A DNA stretch of 64,000 nt, taken from the NCBI GenBank assembly GCA_963818445.1, contig CAWFSG010000004.1:1-64000 (forward strand), in the 5' to 3' direction. This document shows, piece after piece, positions 1 to 9,687 of this stretch. The notes under the pieces were generated by a model that made no database searches, was not told where the DNA came from, and worked only from the letters and a program-made list of their open reading frames with translations. A program made the position numbers and the translations under genes. The DNA comes from Prado023 sp963818445. GTDB lineage: Bacteria; Actinomycetota; Actinomycetes; S36-B12; CAIYMF01. Position 1 is the stretch's first letter, and every line of letters starts with the position of its first letter.

Positions 1-2326
1 CGTCGGGGATCCACACGGGCTGCCCCGCGCGCTCGGCGAGGGCCACGACGACCTCCGGCAGGCTCGGTCGCTCGGGCAGGCTCCCGGGGTTCCCGAAGAT
101 CCGGTTGATGCACGCGGGGAAGTACACGGCCGCCGCGCCCTCGCGCGCGGTCACCGGCAGCGTCCTGGGCGCCGATCCTGGGATCTCCGGGAGCCAGCGG
201 GGGATGAGGTCGCTGCTCACGACGGTCCGGCCCGCCTCGGTGACACCGCTGATGAACCCGGCACCGGTCACCGACCCGACTCCGTGGGCCGTGCGCAGCG
301 CGATCCGACCACCCCTCTGCATCAGCCGGTACCGCTTCGCGACGGTCAGGGCGATGCCCTGGGCGGGGCCCGGGTGGGCCTTCACCCGGAACGCCTTCAT
401 CAGGTCGCCGGTGTTGATCCCCACCGGACAGGCCAGGGCGCACGAGCCGTCGCCGGCACAGGTCTGCACGGCGTCGTAGGCGTAGGCGCCGGCCAGCTCC
501 TCGGCCACCGGTGATCCCTCGGGCTGGCGGACCATCTCGCGGCGCAGGGCGATGCGCTGCCGGGGCGTGGTGGTCACCCGCCGGCTCGGGCACACGCTCT
601 CGCAGAAGCCGCACTCGATGCAGGCATCGGCGATCTCCTCGATCGTCGGAGCGGTCTTCAGGTTCTTGAGGTGCGCCTGCGGGTCGTCGGTGAGCACCAC
701 CCCGGGGGACAGCACGCCGTGCGGGTCGATCAACCGCTTGACCGCGCGCATGTGCCCCGTGATCGTCGTGCCCCACTCGGCCTCGACGAACGGGGCGATG
801 TTGCGACCGGTCCCGTGCTCGGCCTTCAGCGATCCGTCGAACCGCTCGGTCACCACCTGCACGACGTCGCGCAGGAACGCATCGAACCGCGCGACATCGA
901 CCGGATCGTTCAGCCACGGCGTCACCAGGAAGTGCAGGTTGCCTGCGGAGGCGTGCCCGAAGATCACCGCGTCGTAGTCGTGGCGCGCGAACAGCTCCTG
1001 CAGGGCCAGGGCGCCCTCGGCCAGCCGCTCCGGCGGGAAGCAGACGTCCTCGAGGATGAACGACGTGCCCGAGGGTCGGGCGCCGCCGACACTGGCCAGC
1101 AGCCCGTTGCGGATCACCCAGTACTGCGCGGACAGCTCCGCGTCGCGCGTGAACGTGGTCGGCTCGAGCAGGGTCATGCCGGCGAGCAGCGCCTCGGCCG
1201 CGACCTGGGACTGCTCGGAGCGTTCGGGAGTCTCGTCGCGGAACTCCACGAGGAGCCCGGTGGCCGACGGGGGCAGTGCCTCCCAGCGCTCGGGCACCCC
1301 CGGACGCCCGCGCACCGCCGCGATCGAGGCGCGGTCCATCAACTCGACAGCCGCAGCACCGGCGGCCACGAACGGCGCGACCGCCGAACATGCGGACTCC
1401 ATGTCCGGGAACAGCATCAACGATGTGAGGTGGTGCGCGTCGTCGCGGACGGTGTCGAACACGGCCTCGGCGATGAACCCGAGCGTGCCCTCGGAGCCGA
1501 CCATGAGGCGCCGCAGGATCTGCACCGGGGTGTCGGAGTCCAGGAACGCGTTCATCGAGTAGCCGGTCGTGTTCTTGATCCGGAACTTCGTCCGGATCCG
1601 GTCGGCTGTCGTGGGGTCCGCCAGGATCGCGTCGCGGATCTCGCCCAGCCCAGCGGCGATGGCCGGCTCCGCCTCTGCCAAGCGGTCCTCGGCGTCCGGG
1701 GCCGCGGTGTCGATGACCGTCCCTGAGGGCAGCACGATCGTCATCGAGCGCAGGGTCTGGTAGGAGTTCTCCACCGTGCCGCAGCACATGCCGCTGGCGT
1801 TGTTGGCCACGACGCCACCGATCGTGGCCGCCGCCTTCGACGCCGGGTCCGGCCCGAGCCGGTAGCCGTGGCGCTTCAGCGCCGCGTTCGCGCGCGCCAG
1901 GATCGTGCCCGGCTTGCTGCGCAGGGTCCGGCCGCCGTCCTCGACCGTGCACCCGATCCAGTGACGCATGACCTCCACGAGGATCCCGTCGCCCTGGGAC
2001 TGCCCGGACAGGCTGGTGCCCGCAGCACGGAACGTCACGGGGATCGAGTGCCGGTGCCCATAGGCCAGCACCCGCTGCACGTCCTGGACGTCGCGGGCCA
2101 GGACCACGACCTGCGGGAACATCCGGTACGGGCTGGCGTCGGTGGCGAATCGCACGAGGTCGAACCCGCGGCTGAGCACCACCGAGGGATCGCCGAGCAG
2201 CGCCTCAAGGTCGGCACGCAGCCGGGGCGACGTTCCCGCGGCCAGGTGGTCAGGGGCACGGTCGGCAGTGGGCGTCGGGTCCGTCACCAGGTAGGTGTCC
2301 GCCGGGGGCTCGAAGAGCTTGCGCAT
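1..2326 (-). CDS. FAD-binding and (Fe-S)-binding D-lactate dehydrogenase-type oxidoreductase (3' end cut off)
   Basis: The reading frame opens at ATG 2326 and runs off the left edge after about 775 residues, against roughly 940-1000 for the family. The N-terminal half has the FAD_binding_4 signature (RAAGTSLSGQ, then a GGVVANNASG loop) followed by the FAD-oxidase C-terminal domain. The C-terminal part has two 4Fe-4S motifs, CIECGFCESVCP near residue 575 and CAGDGSCALACPVG near residue 620, and then the start of a CCG-type domain (YFPACINRIFG). Such proteins oxidise D-lactate or D-2-hydroxyglutarate and pass electrons to the respiratory chain. The substrate cannot be decided from sequence alone. 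The gene is divergent from the cysteine hydrolase. Confidence 0.88.
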   Translation of the reverse strand, partial: MRKLFEPPADTYLVTDPTPTADRAPDHLAAGTSPRLRADLEALLGDPSVVLSRGFDLVRFATDASPYRMFPQVVVLARDVQDVQRVLAYGHRHSIPVTFRAAGTSLSGQSQGDGILVEVMRHWIGCTVEDGGRTLRSKPGTILARANAALKRHGYRLGPDPASKAAATIGGVVANNASGMCCGTVENSYQTLRSMTIVLPSGTVIDTAAPDAEDRLAEAEPAIAAGLGEIRDAILADPTTADRIRTKFRIKNTTGYSMNAFLDSDTPVQILRRLMVGSEGTLGFIAEAVFDTVRDDAHHLTSLMLFPDMESACSAVAPFVAAGAAAVELMDRASIAAVRGRPGVPERWEALPPSATGLLVEFRDETPERSEQSQVAAEALLAGMTLLEPTTFTRDAELSAQYWVIRNGLLASVGGARPSGTSFILEDVCFPPERLAEGALALQELFARHDYDAVIFGHASAGNLHFLVTPWLNDPVDVARFDAFLRDVVQVVTERFDGSLKAEHGTGRNIAPFVEAEWGTTITGHMRAVKRLIDPHGVLSPGVVLTDDPQAHLKNLKTAPTIEEIADACIECGFCESVCPSRRVTTTPRQRIALRREMVRQPEGSPVAEELAGAYAYDAVQTCAGDGSCALACPVGINTGDLMKAFRVKAHPGPAQGIALTVAKRYRLMQRGGRIALRTAHGVGSVTGAGFISGVTEAGRTVVSSDLIPRWLPEIPGSAPRTLPVTAREGAAAVYFPACINRIFGNPGSLPERPSLPEVVVALAERAGQPVWIPD

Positions 2327-2494
2327 GGGCAGCAGGCTTCCATCACGGACGGCCCATGTCCTGATGTGCGCTGCCCCAGGGGACGGCAACCGTGCGCCCC
2401 ACCGGTCGCCTCCCGGCCCTGCGCGGGACTACCGTGGCGGGGCCAGACCCCACCCCCCGCTTGCCCATCCGCCAGCATCCCCAGGAGGATCCCC

Positions 2495-3127
2495 ATGGAC
2501 GCATCGAAGGCCGCCCTCGTGCTCATCGAGTTCCAGAACGACTTCACCAGTGAGGGAGGCTCCCTGCACGGCGCGGTCGCCGAGGTCATGGAGGCCACCT
2601 CGATGATCGCCAACACCCAGGCGGCGATCGCCGCGGCACGCGCCGCCGGCGCCACGATCATCCACTCGCCGATCCAGTTCGCGCCCGGCTACAACGAGAT
2701 CACCAGCCATCCCTACGGGATCCTCAAGGGCGTGGTGGACACCAACTCCTTCGTCAAGGGGGCCTGGGGGGCCGAGATCGTCGAGGACGTCGCACCCGAG
2801 GAGGGCGACATCGTGCTCGAGGGCAAGCGCGGTCTGGACGCCTTCGCGAGCACGAACCTCGACTTCATCCTGCGCAGCAAGGGCGTGCAGACCGTGGCGC
2901 TGGCCGGGTTCCTCACCAACTGCTGTGTGGAGTCGACCATGCGCTCGGCCTACGAGCGAGGGTACGAGGTCCTCACGCTGACCGACTGCCTCGGCGCCAC
3001 CAGCATCGAGGAGCACGACAACGCCATCAAGTACGACTACCCGATGTTCTCCAAGCCGATGACCTCGGCGGAGTTCGCCGGGTCCCTGGCCGGCGCGGAG
3101 GCGGGCGACCAGTCCCGCGGGTACTGA
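2495..3127 (+). CDS. Isochorismatase-family cysteine hydrolase
   Basis: A 210-residue protein with the isochorismatase-like fold. The catalytic triad is visible as D16 (IEFQNDF), K111 (EGKRGLDAF) and C144 (TNCCVEST). The start was chosen at ATG 2495 because a clean AGGAGG lies at 2483-2488. An in-frame reading extends far upstream but crosses the divergent flavoprotein gene. Family members hydrolyse isochorismate, nicotinamide, N-carbamoyl amines or similar amides; I see nothing that fixes the substrate. A possible -10 (TACCGT) is at 2430-2435. The gene stands alone, between the flavoprotein and the AspT-like transporter. Confidence 0.85.
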   Translation: MDASKAALVLIEFQNDFTSEGGSLHGAVAEVMEATSMIANTQAAIAAARAAGATIIHSPIQFAPGYNEITSHPYGILKGVVDTNSFVKGAWGAEIVEDVAPEEGDIVLEGKRGLDAFASTNLDFILRSKGVQTVALAGFLTNCCVESTMRSAYERGYEVLTLTDCLGATSIEEHDNAIKYDYPMFSKPMTSAEFAGSLAGAEAGDQSRGY

Positions 3128-3224
3128 CATCGGCCACGCCATCGGCGTTCCTGGGCGGCGGGATGGGGGCCCTTAGCCCCGACGGCGAGGACCAACGCGG
3201 ACTGACGGGCCTGCGCGCGCGGCC

Positions 3225-3230
3225 TATCGT
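3225..3230 (+). promoter_or_regulatory. -10 element of a probable leaderless transcript (AspT-like gene)
   Basis: TATCGT is followed by exactly six bases and then the ATG at 3237, so transcription would begin at or next to the start codon. There is no Shine-Dalgarno sequence before this start. Confidence 0.5.
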
Positions 3231-3236
3231 GGCGGC

Positions 3237-4818
3237 ATGAGTGTTGACCTGCTGATCTCCGAACCGCTGATCCTGCTCTTCGGGGTGCTCGCCCTGGGAT
3301 CGCTGCTCGGGTCGATCCGGTTCGGCAGCTTCTCGTTCGGGTCCGCAGCGGTGCTCTTCGTGGGGCTGGCTGCCTCGGCGTGGAACCCCGACCTGGTCAT
3401 CCCGAGGATCCTGGGCATCTTCGGGTTGGCCATCTTCGCCTACGGAATCGGGGTGAGCAGCGGGCCGCAGTTCTTCCACGTCCTGCGCAACTACCGTGGT
3501 GCCGTGCTCCTGGTGGTGGGCATCCTCGTCGCCGCCGCCGGGGTGGCGGTGGGCGTCGGGCACCTGATGGGGCTCAGCGGCCCCGTGGTCTCCGGGCTGT
3601 ACGCCGGCGCGCTGACCAACACCCCCGCCCTGGCCGCGTCGATCGAGGCGCTCGGATCCGACGAGCCGACCGTCGGGTACTCGGTGACCTACATCGGCGG
3701 CGTGCTCGGGATGGTCGCCGCCGTCGGGCCTGATGGGGCTGGCGCGACTGCCGCGCGCGGCGCAGGTGGAGGCGGCTGACGAGGCGCCGCCGGAACTGGT
3801 CCACCAGAGCATCCGGGTCACGGCGCACGACGCCCCCGAACTGGGGTCGATCGTGGAGGAGGGGCACGTGATCTTCTCCCGGGTCGAGCACGACGGCGTG
3901 GTGCGGGTGGCCACCGACGGCTTCCGCCCGTCCCCGGGTGACGTCGTGACCGTGATCGGGCCCCAGCCGGCGGTGGACGACGTCACGGCCCGCCTGGGCC
4001 GAGCCAGCACGAACTACCTCACCCTGGACCGTCGCGACCTGGACTTCCGCCGGGTGGCCGTCTCCAACCACGACATCGCCGGCCGGACGATCGCCGACCT
4101 GCGCCTGTACCGGCGCTTCGGCGCCACGGCCACGCGCGTCCGCCGTGGTGACATCGACCTGCTGGCCACCGACGACCTCGTGCTCCAGATCGGCGACCGG
4201 GTCCGCATCGTCGCGCCGCGGGACCGGATGCCTGACATCGGGCACCTCCTCGGCGACTCGGAGCGGGGCACCGGTGAGGTCGAGGGTGCCGGGTTCGCGC
4301 TCGGCCTGGTCCTTGGCCTGCTGCTCGGCGTGATCGAGTTCCCGCTCCCGGGTGGGAGCACGGTGTCACTGGGCCTGGCCGGCGGGCCGTTGGTCGCGGG
4401 CCTCATCCTCGGCCGCCTGCGCCGCAGCGGGCCGTTCATCTGGGCGCTTCCGTTCCCGGCCGCCACCGCGCTGAACCAGTTGGGGATCCTGCTGTTCCTG
4501 GCCTACGCCGGCACCAACGCCGGCGACGACCTCGTCGCGGCGATGCAGACCGACCAGGGGATCAGGATCCTGATCGCCGGCCTGCTGGTCACCGGGTTCG
4601 CCGCGTTCGCCCTCACGCTGCTCGGGCCCGCCGTGTCCGGGATCGCCGGGCCGCGCCTGGCCGGTGTCATCGCCGGGTTCCAGACCCAGCCGGCCGTCCT
4701 CACGTTCGCCAACGAGCGCAACGGCGCCGATCCGCGCGTCAACCTCGGCTACGCCCTGGCCTACCCGGTGGCGATGATCGTCAAGGTGATCGTCGCCCCC
4801 CTGATCGGGCGGATGTAG
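3237..4818 (+). CDS. AspT/YidE-type putative exchanger with TrkA-C domains, frameshifted
   Basis: Read as one protein of about 526 residues. The N-terminal half has several membrane segments (from MSVDLLISEPLILLFG to a GLYAGALTNTPALAA motif). Two cytoplasmic TrkA-C-like regulatory domains follow, then a second membrane half with GFQTQPAVLTFANE. This is the layout of the aspartate:alanine exchanger/YidE family, though the transported ligand is unknown. The frame breaks near 3727-3731: the first half reads into TGA at 3777, while the second half continues from the CTG at 3730 in the +1 frame. The total span is 3n+1, so one extra base explains the break. The second half could also start separately at ATG 3733, but it would then be half a transporter. 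Confidence 0.72.
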
Positions 4819-4822
4819 GGGG

Positions 4823-6499
4823 TCAGCGCAACCAGGCGGCGGTGTCCGGGGGCAGCCAGTAGCCATCGTCGCCGGGCTCCGGCGCAGGACCGCTGGACGC
4901 GAGCACCTCAGCTGCCCGCACGAACGCCGGGGAGTCCCCGAGGTTCATCGCCACCAGCACGTGCGGGTCCTCGTCGTCGGCCGGTCGGCGCAGGACGAGG
5001 CAGGCATCGCCCGGGGCGCTGATCCAGTGCAGGTCCCCGTCGCCGAGGGCCGGCTCGGCGCGCCGCAGCCGCAACATCCTCCGGGTCAGCTCGAGGGTCG
5101 AGTCCGGGTCCCCGGTCTGGGCCTCGACGCTGAGGGCACCCCAGTGCGCGGGCATCGGCAGCCAGGACGCCCCCGTGGGGCTGAACCCGAACGAGGCGCC
5201 GCCGCGGGTCCACGGCATCGGGACGCGACACCCGTCACGGAAGCCCTCCGCGCCATTCGTTCGGCGGAACGCGGGGTCCTGCCGGGCCTCAGCCGGCAGG
5301 TCGAGCACCTCCTCCAGGCCCAGCTCCTGGCCCTGGTAGAGGTACGCGGATCCGGGCAGGCCGAGCATGAACACCAGCCCGGCTCGGGCACGGGCCAGGC
5401 CGCGCGCGTCGTCGGCGGCCACGCCCGGGACCGGGGCGGTGTTGGACTGCGGCATGCCCTCGCCGGCGGCCTCGACCGCGTACTTGGTCCGGACCCGGGG
5501 GACGTCGTGGTTCTCCAGGACCCACGTCGTCGGGGCGCCGACCGTCGCCGTGGTGTGCAGTGAGCGGTCGATGACCTCGCGCAGCACCCCGGCATCCCAG
5601 CGGCACTTGAGGTAGTCGAAGTTGAAGGCCGTGTGCAGCTCGTCGGGACGGATGTAGGCGGCCAGCGCCGCATCGCTTCCCACCCAGACCTCGCCGACGA
5701 AGATCCGCGGCGGGTGGTAGGCGTTGGACACCCGGCGCCACTGGCGCCAGATCTCATGCACGCCCGGCTGGTCCCACTGGGGGAAGTCCTGGATCCCGCC
5801 GAGGGTCGGGTTGAGCCCCTCGCCGGAGTGGGGATAACCGGGAGCCTTCACCAGGCCCGTGGCCACATCGATGCGGAAGCCGTCGATCCCTCGGTCGAAC
5901 CAGAAGCGCAAGGTCGCCTCGAAGTCCGCCCGGACGTCGGGGTGGTCCCAGTTGAAGTCCGGCTGCGCGGAGTCGAACAGGTGCAGGTACCACCACCCGC
6001 TGGGCTGCCCGGAGGCATCGAGGATCGGGTCCCAGGCGCTGCCGCCGAACGCCGAGCGCCAGTCGTTGGGCGGGCTGGCCCCTCCGTCGGCGCCACGCAC
6101 GCAGTGGTAGCGCTGCCACGCCGGCGACCCCGGCTCGGAGGCCAGCGCCTCCTGGAAGAACACGTGCTGGTCCGAGCTGTGGTTGGGCACGATGTCGAGG
6201 ATGACCTTGATGCCGAGGTCGTGGGCCTCGGCGACCAGCGCCTCGACGTCGGCGACGTCGCCGAACATGGGGTCGATGCCGCGGAAGTCGGCCACGTCGT
6301 AGCCGCCATCGGCCTGCGGCGAGGTGTACCAGGGCGAGAACCAGACCGCGTCGACGCCCAGCCGGGCCAGGTGCGCCAGCCGGCTGCGGATGCCGGCGAT
6401 GTCACCGAACCCGTCGCCGTCGGAGTCTGCCCAGGACTTCGGGTACACCTGGTAGATGACAGCGTTGCGCCACCAGTCTGCGTCCGTGGTGATCGGCAT
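4823..6499 (-). CDS. GH13 alpha-glucosidase (oligo-1,6-glucosidase/trehalose-synthase-like)
   Basis: A 558-residue GH13 enzyme with the complete (beta/alpha)8 signature set: VDAVWFSPWY, DIVPNHSS, nucleophile D211 (GFRIDVATG), acid/base E270 (FVGEVWV) and D332 (ENHDVPR). It should be cytoplasmic, as no signal peptide is seen, and should release glucose from the non-reducing end of alpha-glucosides. The start was placed at ATG 6499, directly before MPITTDADWW, where family alignments begin; an upstream in-frame ATG adds 12 unlikely residues. It converges with the transporter gene with only 4 bases between stop codons, and is divergent from the hemoglobin gene. Confidence 0.88.
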   Translation of the reverse strand: MPITTDADWWRNAVIYQVYPKSWADSDGDGFGDIAGIRSRLAHLARLGVDAVWFSPWYTSPQADGGYDVADFRGIDPMFGDVADVEALVAEAHDLGIKVILDIVPNHSSDQHVFFQEALASEPGSPAWQRYHCVRGADGGASPPNDWRSAFGGSAWDPILDASGQPSGWWYLHLFDSAQPDFNWDHPDVRADFEATLRFWFDRGIDGFRIDVATGLVKAPGYPHSGEGLNPTLGGIQDFPQWDQPGVHEIWRQWRRVSNAYHPPRIFVGEVWVGSDAALAAYIRPDELHTAFNFDYLKCRWDAGVLREVIDRSLHTTATVGAPTTWVLENHDVPRVRTKYAVEAAGEGMPQSNTAPVPGVAADDARGLARARAGLVFMLGLPGSAYLYQGQELGLEEVLDLPAEARQDPAFRRTNGAEGFRDGCRVPMPWTRGGASFGFSPTGASWLPMPAHWGALSVEAQTGDPDSTLELTRRMLRLRRAEPALGDGDLHWISAPGDACLVLRRPADDEDPHVLVAMNLGDSPAFVRAAEVLASSGPAPEPGDDGYWLPPDTAAWLR

Positions 6500-6573
6500 G
6501 GGCACATCCTGTCGCGTCCGGCCCTCGGATTCCACGCCGTCTCGGAAGTGGTGTGGCGGCCCGGGCGGTGGAC

Positions 6574-6579
6574 TACATT
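6574..6579 (+). promoter_or_regulatory. -10 element of a probable leaderless transcript (truncated hemoglobin)
   Basis: TACATT is followed by six bases and then GTG 6586. This arrangement favours 6586 over the upstream GTG 6553 as the true start. Confidence 0.5.
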
Positions 6580-6585
6580 CGTCCT

Positions 6586-6993
6586 GTGCAGACCCCGCCC
6601 GCCACGCCCTTCGAGCGGTTCGGTGGTCATGAGTTCTTCGACCTGCTGGTCGCCCGGTTCTACGCCGGGGTGGCCGAGGACCCGCAACTGCGGGCGATGT
6701 ACCCGGAGGCCGACCTGGGGCCGGCGGCCGAGCGCCTGCAGTTGTTCCTCGAGCAGTACTGGGGTGGGCCGACCACCTACTCCCAGGAACGCGGGCACCC
6801 GCGCCTGCGCATGCGGCACGCCCCGTACCCGGTCGACATGGCGGCGCACGACGCCTGGCTGCGCCACATGCGCGCTGCGCTGGACGAGGCTGCCCCGGCG
6901 TGTGGGATGTCCGCCGAGGACGAGGCGGAGCTCTGGGACTACCTGACCCGGGCGGCCCTGTCCATGGTCAACACCTATCAGGGTCCGGCCTGA
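6586..6993 (+). CDS. Group II (GlbO-like) truncated hemoglobin
   Basis: A 135-residue globin of the 2-over-2 type. Visible family features are the B-helix FFDLLVARFYAGV, the PEADLGPA stretch, FLEQYWGGP and the heme-proximal region RLRMRHAPY. Such proteins bind O2 or NO and support respiration or detoxification. The GTG at 6586 was chosen over GTG 6553 because a -10 hexamer sits six bases upstream, and residues before it do not resemble globins. The last 26 bases overlap the 3' end of the convergent NAD(P)H-binding gene. Confidence 0.85.
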   Translation: MQTPPATPFERFGGHEFFDLLVARFYAGVAEDPQLRAMYPEADLGPAAERLQLFLEQYWGGPTTYSQERGHPRLRMRHAPYPVDMAAHDAWLRHMRAALDEAAPACGMSAEDEAELWDYLTRAALSMVNTYQGPA

Positions 6994-8533
6994 CCCCTTC
7001 TGGTCCGCCAGAGGGTTGGGCGTGGGGACCCTCAACCGGTCCGGTAGGGGTTGAGCGCCGATCGCGCTCGACGGCCGCAGCGCTGATCCGCGTGACCATC
7101 GTGGGGAACACGACTCCGTGGAAGGGCATGACTGAGTACCAGTACGCCTGGCCGGCCAGCCCATGGGGGAAGAACGTGGCTCGTTGCCGCAGGGTCGTTC
7201 CGCCACCGGGCGCTGGTGCGACGTGGAACTCCAGCCACGCCAGACCCGGGACCTTCATCTCGGCACGCAGGCGTAGGAGCCGTCCCGGGACGACCTCCTC
7301 GACGCGCCAGAAGTCGCAGGCCTCCCCGATGAGCAGCTCCTGCGGATCGCGCCGACCCCGGCGCAGGCCCGGCCCGCCGATCAGTCGGTCGAAGGCGCCG
7401 CGCGCCTCCCAGGCCCACTTCAGGGAGTACCAGCCGTTGTCCCCGCCGATCGATGCCACCACGTCCCAGACCGCCTCGGGGGACGCGGCCACGACCGCAC
7501 TGCGATCGTCGGTGAACAGTGACCCGCCGGCCCAGTCGGGGTCGGTGGGCATCGGGTCGCTCGGCGCCCCGGGCATGTAGGCGTCCGACCACCGCGTTGC
7601 CACGTCGGCGTCCTTGACCCGCGTGAGTGCGAGGCGGACGGACTCGTCGAAGCCCAGCAGCCCGCCGGGCGGGTCGGGGACGTAGCCGCGGATGTCGTCC
7701 TCCTGGCAGACCACCTCGTTTCGCAGCGAGGCCACAAGAGGGCGGGCGATGAGGCTGGGCACCGGCGTCACGAGACCCACCCATCGGGCGGACAGCTCGG
7801 GCTGGAGCAGGTTGATCGGCAGGATCCGACGCTTCTTCAGGCCCGAGACGGCGGCGAAGCGCTGCATCATCTGCTCGTAGGTCAGGACATCGGGGCCGCC
7901 GATGTCGAACGTCCGGCTCACGTCCGCGGGCAGTGTCGCGCACCCCACCAGGTAGCGCAGGACGTCGCGGATCGCAATCGGCTGGATCCGCGTGCGCACC
8001 CACCGGGGCGTGATCATCACCGGCAGGCGCTCAGTCAGGTAGCGCAGCATCTCGAACGACAGGGACCCGGACCCGATCACGGTGGCCGCGCCCAGTGCCG
8101 CCGTCGGGACGCCACTGGCGAGCAGGATCTCGCCGACCTCGGCCCGCGAGCGCAGGTGCTCGCTGAGGTTGTCGTCATGCGCCAGCCCGCCGAGGTAGAC
8201 GATGCGCTGGACCCCGGCCTCGCGGGCGACTGTCGCGAAGGTGCGGGCGACAGCCTCCTCGGTGCGCTCGAAGTCCGGCCCCGTGCCGATGGCGTGGATC
8301 AGGTAGTAGGTCACCTCGACGTCGGTCATCGCGCGGGCGAGGGCCACAGGGTCGGCCGCGTCGCCGACGGCGACCTCCACGTCGTCATGCCATGGGAGGT
8401 CGCGCAGGCGGTCAGGGTGCCGGGCCAGGACGCGGACCCGATGGCCCGCCGCCAGGAGCTCGGGCACGAGTCGTCCGCCGATGTAGCCGGTGGCGCCGGT
8501 GACGAGGCAGAGGCGGCCAGGAGTCGGGTCCAT
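6968..8533 (-). CDS. NAD(P)H-binding (SDR-like) protein with C-terminal DUF2867
   Basis: A 521-residue two-domain protein. The N-terminus is an atypical short-chain dehydrogenase/NmrA-like Rossmann domain beginning LCLVTGATGYIGGRLVPEL, and the C-terminal ~150 residues (from about LFTDDRSAVVAAS) match the SRPBCC-like DUF2867 module. Proteins of this architecture are common in actinobacteria and lack a firm function. The start at ATG 8533 is 16 codons into the longest open frame and immediately precedes the Rossmann strand. It is convergent with the hemoglobin gene and lies 66 bases downstream of the MscS gene on the same strand. Confidence 0.8.
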   Translation of the reverse strand: MDPTPGRLCLVTGATGYIGGRLVPELLAAGHRVRVLARHPDRLRDLPWHDDVEVAVGDAADPVALARAMTDVEVTYYLIHAIGTGPDFERTEEAVARTFATVAREAGVQRIVYLGGLAHDDNLSEHLRSRAEVGEILLASGVPTAALGAATVIGSGSLSFEMLRYLTERLPVMITPRWVRTRIQPIAIRDVLRYLVGCATLPADVSRTFDIGGPDVLTYEQMMQRFAAVSGLKKRRILPINLLQPELSARWVGLVTPVPSLIARPLVASLRNEVVCQEDDIRGYVPDPPGGLLGFDESVRLALTRVKDADVATRWSDAYMPGAPSDPMPTDPDWAGGSLFTDDRSAVVAASPEAVWDVVASIGGDNGWYSLKWAWEARGAFDRLIGGPGLRRGRRDPQELLIGEACDFWRVEEVVPGRLLRLRAEMKVPGLAWLEFHVAPAPGGGTTLRQRATFFPHGLAGQAYWYSVMPFHGVVFPTMVTRISAAAVERDRRSTPTGPVEGPHAQPSGGPEGVRPDPDRC

Positions 8534-8599
8534 GGCGCCCAGTGTGCCGGTCCCCGGTACCGGCGCAAGTCGCTGGACCATGCGGACCCGCCTGCTGAC

Positions 8600-9586
8600 C
8601 TACCGCGGCGCTCCGCCGCCGACGGGGGGCACGGACCCCGGGGTCATGGGCGTGCCATCCGCGTTGAAGCCCATCGGCCGGGCCAGGACGGGAACCACCA
8701 CGCCGTGCTCGTCGAACTTCCCCTTGAGTCGCTCACGGAGCTCGCGGGTGAGCGGCACCTGCTGGGACGCGCGGGCCTTGACCACGATGCGCACGTACAC
8801 AGCCTCGCCGGACACCGCCTCGACCCCGGCGAACGTCGGCCGGCCGAGCATCCGGTCGCGGGTCTCGGGGTCGTTGTACATGTCGTTGCCGACCTCGACG
8901 ACAACCTTTCGGATCTCCTCCAGGTCGGCGTCGTAGGACACCGGAATCACCGCCGCGGCCATGGTCCAGCCCTGCGACTGGTTGGCCACGCGCAGGATCT
9001 CGCCGTTGCGCACGTACCAGACCACGCCGGTTGGGTCCCGGATCCGGGTGACCCGCAGGGCCACCTCCTCGACGGTGCCGGTCACCGGGCCGACGTCGAC
9101 CAGGTCGCCGACCCCGTACTGGTCCTCGACGATCATGAAGAAGCCGGAGAGGTAGTCCTTGACCAGCGTCTGGGCGCCGAAGCCCAGGGCGACGCCGACC
9201 ACGCCGGCGCTGGCGATCAGGGGCGCCACGTTGACCCCCAGCTCGGTGAGGATCAGCAGACCTGCCGTGCCCCAGACGACCAGCACGAGGGCGCTGCGCA
9301 GCAACTGTCCGACGGCCTTCGCGCGCTGCTCGCGACGCTGGCCCATGATCATCGACTGGAGTTCGACGGTCGCTTCGGGGGTGTCGGTCAGGGCGTCCTC
9401 GCGACTGCGGCCGCTGGTGATCCACTTCTCCACGGATCGGTGGATCAGCCGGGATCCCAGGAAGTGCAGTCCGCCGGCGACGAGGACGACCACGACGATG
9501 AACAGGGCCTCAGTCCAGAAGCCGGCGAACCACTCCCAGAAGGGCTGGTTGGACTCTGTGGGCGCGGGGTCTGCAAGCCTGATCAC
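8600..9586 (-). CDS. MscS-family mechanosensitive ion channel
   Basis: A 328-residue small-conductance mechanosensitive channel. Three N-terminal membrane segments are visible (FWTEALFIVVVVLVAGGLHF; LLRSALVLVVWGTAGLLIL; LIASAGVVGVALGFGAQTLV). The pore-lining TM3 has the Gly/Ala pattern and the conserved GAQTLVKDYLSG, followed by the beta domain (DLVDVGPVTGTVEEV). It should open under membrane tension during hypo-osmotic shock. The GTG start at 9586 follows a -10 hexamer by six bases and has no Shine-Dalgarno, so it is probably leaderless. It is divergent from malQ. Confidence 0.9.
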   Translation of the reverse strand: MIRLADPAPTESNQPFWEWFAGFWTEALFIVVVVLVAGGLHFLGSRLIHRSVEKWITSGRSREDALTDTPEATVELQSMIMGQRREQRAKAVGQLLRSALVLVVWGTAGLLILTELGVNVAPLIASAGVVGVALGFGAQTLVKDYLSGFFMIVEDQYGVGDLVDVGPVTGTVEEVALRVTRIRDPTGVVWYVRNGEILRVANQSQGWTMAAAVIPVSYDADLEEIRKVVVEVGNDMYNDPETRDRMLGRPTFAGVEAVSGEAVYVRIVVKARASQQVPLTRELRERLKGKFDEHGVVVPVLARPMGFNADGTPMTPGSVPPVGGGAPR

Positions 9587-9592
9587 GCACGC

Positions 9593-9598
9593 ACCCTA
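9593..9598 (-). promoter_or_regulatory. -10 element of a probable leaderless transcript (MscS gene)
   Basis: On the minus strand TAGGGT is followed by GCGTGC and then the GTG start at 9586. Confidence 0.5.
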
Positions 9599-9674
9599 CG
9601 ACGCCCGGGGGACATGGCGGCGGACGTTGGTGCGAGGAGGGCCCCCGGGCGCGCGGCGGGTGCGGCCGACGCCC

Positions 9675-9680
9675 TAGCCT
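9675..9680 (+). promoter_or_regulatory. -10 element upstream of malQ and its small leader frame
   Basis: TAGCCT lies seven bases before an ATG at 9688, the same spacing as at other leaderless starts in this window. The malQ start itself is about 100 bases further on, so the transcript would begin inside or at the small frame. Confidence 0.4.
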
Positions 9681-9687
9681 GACCATC

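Noticed and set aside
3720..3780. Programmed ribosomal frameshifting in the AspT-like gene
   Set aside because: No slippery heptamer with a downstream pseudoknot or upstream Shine-Dalgarno stimulator was recognised, and similar breaks occur in unrelated genes. Kept only as part of the general frameshift finding.
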